Shown here in pieces: positions 54,059-60,667 of a stretch of 64,000 nt of DNA. The position numbers and the translations under genes were made by a program. The stretch spans positions 1 to 64,000 of the forward strand of contig NZ_JBHUMO010000033.1 of the NCBI RefSeq assembly GCF_042685105.1, given 5' to 3'. The notes under the pieces were generated by a model, which searched no databases, was not told where the DNA came from, and saw only the letters and a list, made by a program, of their open reading frames with translations. Source of the DNA: Enterococcus_G camelliae (GTDB lineage: Bacteria > Bacillota > Bacilli > Lactobacillales > Enterococcaceae). How positions within the stretch are numbered: the first letter of the stretch is position 1; every line of letters starts with the position of its first letter.

Positions 54059-55432
54059 ATGAGAGACTATCCAGTCAAAAAAAATGAGGAACAGATTGTG
54101 ACTATTCAAGATTTATCACATGAAGGAATGGGAATTGCGAAAGTCGATGGCTATTTACTATTTATCGAAAACGCACTGCCTGAAGAAGAAGTCCGTATCC
54201 GTATTGAAAAGGTCGGACCTAAATTTGGTTTTGCGAAAGTGTTGGAGTGGCTTAAAGAAAGCCCATACCGGGTTGAAGACGCAAAAGAGGAACTTTTACG
54301 CACCGGCATCGCACCATTAAGCCATTTGAGCTATCCAAAACAACTTGAATTTAAGCAACATCAAGTGGAAAATGTCTTAAGAAAGGTTGCTAAGATGCCA
54401 AATGTACCAGTCTTGCCAACCGTTGGAATGGAAAGCCCATTCCATTATCGCAACAAAGCTCAAATTCCTGTTCAAAAAATCAAAGGTCAGTTAACTACGG
54501 GATTTTATCGTAAGCATAGTCACACGTTAATTCCACTTGAAGATTTTTATATTCAAGATCCAGCCATCGACCAGGCCATCCGTGAAATCCGCGACATTTT
54601 ACAACGATTTGGTGTGAAAGCGTATAACGAAGAAGCGCATGAGGGATTTTTACGACACATTATTATTCGTCGTGGACACTATTCTCATCAAATGATGGTC
54701 ATTCTTGTTACTCGCAAGCAAAAGTTTTTCCAAGCAGAGAAAATTGCGGAAGCGATTAAAGAAAAAATTCCCGAAGTCGTTTCAATCATTCAGAATGTTA
54801 ACGAAGAACAGACCAATGTGATTATGGGTTCAACCAATCGCGTGATTTTAGGTGAATCCTTCATAGAAGATCAGTTACTAGGTAAAACATATCGTATTTC
54901 AGCGCAATCTTTCTATCAAGTGAATACCGAACAAACTGAAAAACTGTACCAAATTGCGATGGATTTTGCTCAATTAAATAAGAATGATATTGTCGTAGAT
55001 GCCTATTCAGGAATTGGTACAATTGGGTTATCATTAGCTGAAAATGTAGACCATGTTTATGGCATGGAAATTGTTGCGGAAGCAGTCAAAGACGCAAAGA
55101 AAAATGCTGAGTTGAATGCTATCGGCAATGCGACTTACCTAGAAGGCAAAGCTGAAAAAATCATGCATCAATGGGCACGAGAAGATGTGCGACCAACTGT
55201 CGTTTTCGTAGATCCACCAAGGAAAGGACTCGATGCCTCCTTTATTGATGCAACTTGCGAAATGGAACCAGAACGGGTTGTCTACATCTCTTGCAACCCA
55301 GCTACCATGGCTCGCGATGTAAAGTTGTTCGCCGAAAAAGGGTATCAGTTAGAGAAGGTCCAACCAGTCGATTTATTCCCACAAACGATACATGTGGAGA
55401 CGGTCTGTTTGATGTCTAGAAAAGAGAAATAA
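54059..55432 (+). CDS. rlmD: 23S rRNA (uracil-C5)-methyltransferase RlmD/RlmCD type
   Basis: This 457-residue enzyme methylates uracil C5 in 23S rRNA using SAM (older names rumA, YefA). Residues 1-65 are a TRAM domain. The methyltransferase domain has DAYSGIGTIGLSLA, VDPPRKGLD and the catalytic Cys in YISCNPATMARD. The iron-sulfur cysteines seen before the central domain in E. coli RlmD are absent here (region TGIAPLSHLSYPKQ). Its 3' end is the last core sequence before accessory DNA, and this locus is a known insertion site for integrative elements, so the final residues may derive from an attachment site. Confidence 0.93.
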   Translation: MRDYPVKKNEEQIVTIQDLSHEGMGIAKVDGYLLFIENALPEEEVRIRIEKVGPKFGFAKVLEWLKESPYRVEDAKEELLRTGIAPLSHLSYPKQLEFKQHQVENVLRKVAKMPNVPVLPTVGMESPFHYRNKAQIPVQKIKGQLTTGFYRKHSHTLIPLEDFYIQDPAIDQAIREIRDILQRFGVKAYNEEAHEGFLRHIIIRRGHYSHQMMVILVTRKQKFFQAEKIAEAIKEKIPEVVSIIQNVNEEQTNVIMGSTNRVILGESFIEDQLLGKTYRISAQSFYQVNTEQTEKLYQIAMDFAQLNKNDIVVDAYSGIGTIGLSLAENVDHVYGMEIVAEAVKDAKKNAELNAIGNATYLEGKAEKIMHQWAREDVRPTVVFVDPPRKGLDASFIDATCEMEPERVVYISCNPATMARDVKLFAEKGYQLEKVQPVDLFPQTIHVETVCLMSRKEK

Positions 55433-55452
55433 ATAGCGAAAAGTAGCGTATT

Positions 55453-55496
55453 TACGGGCTTTTTTGAGATTAGGTAATAGCTCATGAAAGTCCGTA
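55453..55496. repeat. Imperfect 16-bp inverted repeat after rlmD
   Basis: Arm 55453-55468 pairs with 55481-55496 over 16 positions with one T-T mismatch and two G-T pairs; the loop is 12 bases. It lies 20 bases after the rlmD stop. It could be a transcription terminator (poor T tail) or a structure at the element end. Confidence 0.6.
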
Positions 55497-55547
55497 TTTC
55501 TTATATTGAAACATATCTACTGTAAAAACAGTCAGAGGGTTTAGACT

Positions 55548-55681
55548 GTGGATTAGATGTCGTGGGTTGTGGCACTAGAATAGATGTTATCTATGGTGCA
55601 AACTCAATTTGAGTGAGTGATTTAGATGCTTTCTAATCCGGCAACTCAACCGTTGGCAATAAATCAGGCAGTGGATTAGAT
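55548..55681. repeat. Cluster of short repeats and palindromes before the three-gene operon
   Basis: GTGGATTAGAT occurs at 55548-55558 and again at 55671-55681. Between them are TAGAT-GTT-ATCTA (55581-55593) and ACTCAA-T-TTGAGT (55602-55614). Such density suggests a recombinase attachment or regulator-binding region. No clear promoter boxes are seen. Confidence 0.55.
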
Positions 55682-55702
55682 ATTATGGAAGGAGGAATTT
55701 TC

Positions 55703-56530
55703 ATGGATTTTGATTTAAGAACTTGTGATGCAGCTTACTACTTCGTTCTTGATTTTATGGGCATGACTCCTGATGAGTACATCACAGAGAGAATTATAAA
55801 TTGTGAGAATGACTTTGAGACATTTTGGAGCCGAAATATTGAACGAATAAAATCAGTTGATATCTCTGGGTTGAGGCTGATGGCATTTCATGTTGTAGGT
55901 TCACTTGATGAATGTCGCGAGATTAAAGAAAATGGTTTGATGAATTTACAAAGTGTTCTTTCTAAAGAAACCATCTTAAAGAAGTTACTAGAAAAAGCAG
56001 GTGTCACATTTGATATTCCAAACAAGCTCGTGAGCTATAAAGGTAATAGTTATGACATTGATTATGAGAAGTACAAAGGCCGACATTTCTTGACGGGAAT
56101 AGATGAAAAGTTAGACCGTGTTGCTCATCGAGTTTATTATGATTTTTGTGTAAATGGATTCATGGCAAATGACAATGTATTCAATTATGGTACTAACATT
56201 CACGAAAGACCTGAATTCTTAATGACGCTTGGAGAATTATTTCCACAGGCAGAAAAAGTTGAAAGTTTCTGGAGAGCAAAATCAAAGAGTTACAGAGTTG
56301 ATCTCTATGCGACCGTTGACCAAGTTCACCGATTCAATTTTGAATTGGATGAGTATAGAGACCCTCCTTACGAGGATTGGTTTGACCTTGATGACGATAT
56401 GAAGCTTAAAAAATGGATGTTATCACACGCTATTGATAGAGCGCATGACGATTTGGGCATGACAATCTTATATATAAAAGATGATGTGATAATTCCGACA
56501 AATCAAATTATTGATATTTCAGAATTATAA
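55703..56530 (+). CDS. Unknown protein, first gene of a three-gene cassette; weakly ADP-ribosyltransferase-like
   Basis: This 275-residue soluble acidic protein is not one I recognise. ATG 55703 is chosen because GGAGG (55691-55695) is 7 bases upstream; the in-frame ATG at 55685 precedes that site. Near residue 60 the pattern LMAFHVVGS...CREIKENGLMNLQ resembles the first His motif of ADP-ribosyltransferase-like folds (H, then I..GL). A central VYYDFCVNGFM and a final strand VIIPTNQIIDIS fit the general outline of such folds. No full catalytic triad can be assigned, so the idea is weak. There is no signal peptide or membrane segment. It may be an effector or sensor of the cassette. Confidence 0.7.
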   Translation: MDFDLRTCDAAYYFVLDFMGMTPDEYITERIINCENDFETFWSRNIERIKSVDISGLRLMAFHVVGSLDECREIKENGLMNLQSVLSKETILKKLLEKAGVTFDIPNKLVSYKGNSYDIDYEKYKGRHFLTGIDEKLDRVAHRVYYDFCVNGFMANDNVFNYGTNIHERPEFLMTLGELFPQAEKVESFWRAKSKSYRVDLYATVDQVHRFNFELDEYRDPPYEDWFDLDDDMKLKKWMLSHAIDRAHDDLGMTILYIKDDVIIPTNQIIDISEL

Positions 56531-56554
56531 AAACATATAAAAGGCGGTGTGATT

Positions 56555-57106
56555 ATGGGCGAATATGTAAAAAAGAAAAAAGATATGGTATTCCAAAGTG
56601 TAGAATCTCTTCAGCAAGTTGTTAACGTTGTAAATGAAGCAGCGGCTGCTGTAAATGATAAATCACGCACAATTAGAGAAAGCGCAATCCCTGAAGTCCT
56701 TGCAGGAGCATTAGGTGCTGGTATTGGCGGAGTTGGGTCTTTTGCAGCACTTTATGGGTTGGGTTCTGTTGTAGGATTATCAGCAGCAGGTATAACATCA
56801 GGACTTGCAGCAGCAGGTAGTATTGTTGGTGGCGGTATGGTTGCAGGGGTATTCGTACTTGCAGCGCCTGTAGCAGCCCTTGCAGCAGGAGGAGTTGGAT
56901 TAGCTGCACACTTAAAAAATAAGCAGTTGAGGCAAGAAAAAGAACGTTTGTATAAAGAGGCCTTGAAAAAGCATGAAGCAATTATTCAAGCATTAAAATC
57001 CGAGGCTGATGTTGATAAAGAGCGTCTTGATTATTTACAGAGCTTAAATATTCTTCTTACGCAAGCAATAAAGGATTTAAAGAAGGATTTGGGTAAGGTG
57101 GCATGA
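56555..57106 (+). CDS. Glycine-rich membrane-hairpin protein of unknown function, second cassette gene
   Basis: This 183-residue protein has a hydrophilic helical start (1-45), then about 70 residues almost only of Gly, Ala, Val and Ser (about 46-118) with repeated GxxxG spacing (LGAGIGGVGSFAALYGLG), then a charged helix likely to be coiled coil (about 120-180). The middle would form two or three membrane segments like glycine-zipper or pore-forming hairpins. ATG 56555 has AAGGCGG 7 bases upstream. It overlaps the next gene by ATGA, so the two are translationally coupled. No known family is recognised. Confidence 0.72.
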   Translation: MGEYVKKKKDMVFQSVESLQQVVNVVNEAAAAVNDKSRTIRESAIPEVLAGALGAGIGGVGSFAALYGLGSVVGLSAAGITSGLAAAGSIVGGGMVAGVFVLAAPVAALAAGGVGLAAHLKNKQLRQEKERLYKEALKKHEAIIQALKSEADVDKERLDYLQSLNILLTQAIKDLKKDLGKVA

Positions 57107-58464
57107 GCAAATTCAAATACACTGAAGCAGAACAACAATTTAATAATGTTTTGAATCATCAGTCAAAAGAATTAAGCTCGATTAAAAGACCTGATATGGC
57201 GTCTGCTGAAGCTTGCATTTCTGAAAGCGAAGCACTGCTGAAGGAATTAGGCATTTCTACAGAGAATTTGCCTAAAGTAGTTAACCCTACACCTAATAGG
57301 GTTATGGTTGTTCCTACGTGGGAAGAATTGTGCAATCAAGCTGAACAGAAAGTTGGTTCAACAACAGATTTAGAATCCCTTTTTACGTATGAAGAATTGA
57401 GAATGAATCAAGCTGCACTGCGTGCATTGAATGCCGATTACAATAACATTCATAAGCTTGATAAAATAGATATTACTATTTGTGCCGCAGCAGGTATTCT
57501 AGGAGCAGTTATTGATATTCTGCTAGTAGGAATTCCACAGAAAACACCAGAAGGATTAAAAGGTGGGCCACTTTCCAATTATGTAAGAGATTGGTTCAAT
57601 CAAAGATTCCCAGAGGAAGAAATGGAGAAACTTGCCAATTCAAAAGTAAGCAAAGTATCATTTGATGCTCAGGATAATCGCCATACGACAGAATATGTAA
57701 CCGGGTTATCTGCTTACTATCATAGACTGCTATCGTTGGGGCATGACCCTATCCTTGGATTGATATTTGGGGTCTATGATATTTTGAACGGTAAAATGAC
57801 GACGATTGATAAAACTGGCAAAATAGTATCTCAGGTTATGGAGAACTATGCAGACCGAAAAGAAAGTGATATCTTTGCTGCAATTGCTAAGCAGATTATT
57901 CATTTCAAATCTGACATTACAACTTCTATGGGTTTACCAGCGCCTTTGATGGCATTATTTAACTTACTCCAGTTTGGAAGTATCGGAGAAGAAGAACAGA
58001 CAATTGCTGAAATTGTGCAGGGAATGTATTACGAAGGTTATGATTTCATTCATTTTTGTAGTATGTCAATTCCAACAATGATAATTGAAGTAATCATCAG
58101 ATTAGGCTATGGCATTAAAAGGATTAAAGAAGGTAATTCTATAAAGAACTCGATTCCATTCTCATTAAATCGAGAAAAGCATCCTAAGCTGAGCACTATG
58201 TTATTCATTGGACATTCAGCGGCTACAGCTGTAAATGCTGGAAAGGTTTACTTTACTAAAAATCCTATGGCAATAAACTATCCTCAATGGGTAGCATTTG
58301 CTAAATACTCATACAAACAATTGAAATGGGTGTTGTTGGAGAAACCAGAACTTAGAGATGCCTACGTTAGAGGTATCATTGCTGAAGAATTGAATGAAGT
58401 ATATGCTGAAATAGATAAATCCTTCGCGGAAATGTCCGAAGAATATATAGTCGTCTTTAATTAA
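57103..58464 (+). CDS. Unknown protein with hydrophobic segments, third cassette gene
   Basis: This 453-residue protein is not recognised. The N-terminal 125 residues are helical and hydrophilic. A hydrophobic segment follows at about 125-147 (ICAAAGILGAVIDILLVG). His-containing stretches lie near 205-225 (YYHRLLSLGHDPILGLIFG), with FIGHSAATAVNAG near 365, and may be metal or substrate contacts in a membrane-associated fold. A further hydrophobic stretch lies near 325. It begins inside the stop of the preceding gene (ATGA) with AAGGTGG as ribosome binding site, and ends before a hairpin terminator. The tight coupling suggests that it forms a complex with the glycine-rich protein. Confidence 0.72.
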   Translation: MSKFKYTEAEQQFNNVLNHQSKELSSIKRPDMASAEACISESEALLKELGISTENLPKVVNPTPNRVMVVPTWEELCNQAEQKVGSTTDLESLFTYEELRMNQAALRALNADYNNIHKLDKIDITICAAAGILGAVIDILLVGIPQKTPEGLKGGPLSNYVRDWFNQRFPEEEMEKLANSKVSKVSFDAQDNRHTTEYVTGLSAYYHRLLSLGHDPILGLIFGVYDILNGKMTTIDKTGKIVSQVMENYADRKESDIFAAIAKQIIHFKSDITTSMGLPAPLMALFNLLQFGSIGEEEQTIAEIVQGMYYEGYDFIHFCSMSIPTMIIEVIIRLGYGIKRIKEGNSIKNSIPFSLNREKHPKLSTMLFIGHSAATAVNAGKVYFTKNPMAINYPQWVAFAKYSYKQLKWVLLEKPELRDAYVRGIIAEELNEVYAEIDKSFAEMSEEYIVVFN

Positions 58465-58470
58465 AAACAA

Positions 58471-58501
58471 CCCTCTCAACCATCATGGCTGGGAGGGTTT
58501 C
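58471..58501. terminator. Hairpin between the cassette and the recombinase remnant
   Basis: AACCCTC..CA and TG..GAGGGTT arms pair around a 10-base loop. It separates the plus-strand cassette from the convergent recombinase gene and has A-rich and T-rich flanks. Confidence 0.65.
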
Positions 58502-58513
58502 GTGCGTCTATGC

Positions 58514-59140
58514 TTAGCTTTCAACATCTACCTTAAGTCCGGATTTCAATTCTACTGTGCAGTGGGTTGGCCAGATTGTGATTTGCTTAAGCCAGCGTTT
58601 TACAAGTGCTTCATCAAACACTGTAAGGTCGGAAGGCTGGTCTTTAATGAAATCCTGTAAGTCTGTGATACGCTGTAGCTGCTCATCACGCTGTACCGTA
58701 TCCATTGAGGCTTGCTGGCGCTTTTCTCTGAGTGCAAAAATCTGGCCGGCAATCTCATCGTAGGCTTCTTTGTTGTTGGACTTTTTAACAAGCTCCTGCT
58801 GAAGTTCCATAAGCTTCTCATCAATACCATCCGTAGCGATTGCAGCAGAAGCTCTGATGACGGATGCGATATTTTGCTGTAGCTGTTTCTGGTATTTGGA
58901 TTTATCTCCAAGCAGCTCATTCAAGGCAGTGAGTACGATTTCCTGCAGGTCAAGTTCGTTGATGGTTCTGGCGTGGCATTCAAGGCCGGTAGGTTCTAGC
59001 TTGCTAATGCAGCGCCAGACGATGGACTTGCAGCCGCGATTGTTCCAGTGAATTCTTCTGAACATCTCACCGCAGTCGCCACAAATGATAATCTGTGAGA
59101 AGGGTTCTTTGTCAAACATACATGAATTCGCAAGCTCATT
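58514..59140 (-). pseudogene. C-terminal remnant of a large serine recombinase
   Basis: The minus strand encodes the zinc-ribbon and coiled-coil C-terminal part of a large serine site-specific recombinase: ICGDCGEMFRR, then HWNNRGCKSIVWRC, a leucine-rich coiled coil and the ending VELKSGLKVDVES. The N-terminal resolvase domain with the catalytic Ser and the first DNA-binding domain are missing. The open frame continues to 59287, but beyond about 59140 it no longer resembles the family and lies in the presumed left end of the IS110 element. It cannot be active. It is likely the former integrase of the element at rlmD. Confidence 0.8.
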
Positions 59141-59171
59141 CACCCTGAAGGATGAAAGGCAGAAACTGTAG

Positions 59172-59319
59172 TATACTAATGGTGGAAAGGAAAAAAAGCC
59201 GCCAGCATTTTGGAAAAGAACGTTATGTCGATTGTCAAACTGGCTTGCTTTATTTCTCGAGAACCTTGAAATATAGCCAATGAGCATGTGTATAAAAAAT
59301 TGATTTTATATGAAATAAA
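59172..59319 (+). ncRNA. Candidate bridge RNA region of the IS110 element
   Basis: The stretch begins with a -10-like TATACT (59172-59177), as expected when a promoter forms on the excised circle. Pairing arms are GCCAG (59201-59205)/CTGGC (59240-59244), TGGCT (59241-59245)/AGCCA (59275-59279) and the palindrome TTCTCGAGAA (59254-59263). IS110-group elements are known to encode a structured guide RNA of about 170-180 nt in this position. The call rests on position and weak pairing only. Confidence 0.35.
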
Positions 59320-59360
59320 GCACTCCTTTCCTAAAATTATTGGAAAGGAGTGCGTTTTTT
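59320..59360 (+). promoter_or_regulatory. Hairpin covering the IS110 transposase ribosome binding site
   Basis: A perfect 12-bp stem, GCACTCCTTTCC (59320-59331) with GGAAAGGAGTGC (59342-59353), and a 10-base loop. The right arm contains the ribosome binding site GGAAAGGAG, and GTTTTTT lies between stem and ATG. It can hide the ribosome binding site in transcripts entering from outside, and also looks like an intrinsic terminator. Confidence 0.8.
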
Positions 59361-60491
59361 ATGGAAATTATTTATGAATGTTGCGCTGGATTAGATGTTC
59401 ATCAGAACAATGTTGTTGCTTGTGTTCTGAAAGGTCCGCTTACTTCTACTAGGCCAAAAAAACACCTAAAAAAGTTTGATACTACTACGAAGGGATTATT
59501 AGCACTACATGAATGGTTAACGGAATTTTCCTGTGAGGTTGTTGCCATGGAAAGTACGGGTATTTATTGGAAACCAATTTGGCACATTCTTCAAGGAAAT
59601 TTTGAGTTGATTCTGGCTAATCCGTACAAAATAAAAAATATTCCTGGACAAAAAACGGATAAAAAAGACGCAAGTTGGATTGCTAAACTGTTGCGAGTAG
59701 ATTTGATTCCTAAAAGTTTTGTTCCAGAGGAGCCCATACAAGATCTACGTGAATTAACACGTTTAAGAAAAATGTGGATTGAATCTAGAAATAGAGAAAA
59801 AAATCGAGCGCATAAAATTTTACAAACTGCTGGAATCAAGCTAACTTCCTACATGACCGATATATTTGGATTATCTGGAAGAAATTTATTAAATCTACTA
59901 ATCAATGAAGAAGAGATTACTGCCGAAAAAGTTGAAAAGGCAGTTTATACTTCACTAAAATTTAAAGTGCCAGAATTAATTGAAGGACTTACTGGTTTTT
60001 TTAGAAGTCATCATAGATTTTTATTAGCACAAGTTTTAGATGTTATTGATATGTATACTAGTAAAATAAGTGAATTAGAAATCAAAATTGCTGACTATCT
60101 CCTTCCTTATCAACAATATGTTGATAGTTTAGTCACTATTCCAGGAATTAGTTTAGACTCAGCTGCTGTAATTATTTCTGAATTTGGAACAAATATGAAT
60201 CAATTTTCTTCTGCAGAAAGATTAGCATCATGGGTTGGTTTATGTCCTGGAAACAATGAAAGTGCTGGGAAAAGACGTTCTACAAGAATTTCAAAAGGAA
60301 ACTCATATGCAAAGAAAATTTTATGCCAATGTGCCTATTCAGCTTGTAAATCGAATCATCTTAGATTCAGAAATTATTATCAAAGAATTAGTCAGAATAG
60401 GGGTGGCAAACGTGCAACAGTGGCAGTTGCTCATCTCATTACTAGAATTATTTATTATATGTTAATGAGAAATGAAGTCTATCATGAATGA
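59361..60491 (+). CDS. IS110-family transposase (DEDD type)
   Basis: This 376-residue transposase/recombinase appears intact. The RuvC-like N-terminal domain has D12 (GLDVHQ), E64 (MESTGIYW), D100 and D103 (KTDKKDASW), matching the DEDD set of the family. The C-terminal transposase_20 region has IPGISLDSAAVIISEFG and the Ser-containing NNESAGKRRSTRISKGNSYAK. ATG 59361 is chosen because GGAAAGGAG lies about 10 bases upstream; the in-frame TTG at 59340 is inside the hairpin loop. Family members use a bridge RNA to pair donor and target DNA. Confidence 0.93.
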   Translation: MEIIYECCAGLDVHQNNVVACVLKGPLTSTRPKKHLKKFDTTTKGLLALHEWLTEFSCEVVAMESTGIYWKPIWHILQGNFELILANPYKIKNIPGQKTDKKDASWIAKLLRVDLIPKSFVPEEPIQDLRELTRLRKMWIESRNREKNRAHKILQTAGIKLTSYMTDIFGLSGRNLLNLLINEEEITAEKVEKAVYTSLKFKVPELIEGLTGFFRSHHRFLLAQVLDVIDMYTSKISELEIKIADYLLPYQQYVDSLVTIPGISLDSAAVIISEFGTNMNQFSSAERLASWVGLCPGNNESAGKRRSTRISKGNSYAKKILCQCAYSACKSNHLRFRNYYQRISQNRGGKRATVAVAHLITRIIYYMLMRNEVYHE

Positions 60492-60632
60492 AAATTAGTG
60501 ACCCTTGAAATTTTTGGCTCTTAAATTTCATAAGAGAGAGAAGGAGTCTTTTTTTGCTTTTTGACTGCGATTTAATACATAATGATAGTGAAGCTTTCGT
60601 ATAAATTGCTGTTGTTTTGCTCAAATCGTATG

Positions 60633-60663
60633 TTAGGAAATGCTTCGGCATTTCCTTTTTTGC
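60633..60663. terminator. Hairpin between the IS110 and ISL3 genes
   Basis: GGAAATGC and GCATTTCC form a tight stem with a short TTCG-type loop, followed by six T. It could end transcription coming from the IS110 gene on the plus strand. Confidence 0.7.
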
Positions 60664-60667
60664 GTTA

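Larger units (their letters stand above)
59140..60640 (+). mobile_element. IS110-family insertion sequence (approximate ends)
   Basis: A complete IS110-type transposase is flanked by about 200 non-coding bases on the left and about 150 on the right. IS110 elements lack terminal inverted repeats, so the exact ends cannot be read here. The left boundary is placed where recombinase similarity stops. The longer left flank fits the IS110 subgroup, whose bridge RNA is encoded upstream of the transposase. Confidence 0.6.

Noticed and set aside
58857..59051. Open frames opposite the recombinase remnant
   Set aside because: They have no ribosome binding site or plausible composition and are antisense shadows of the recombinase coding region.
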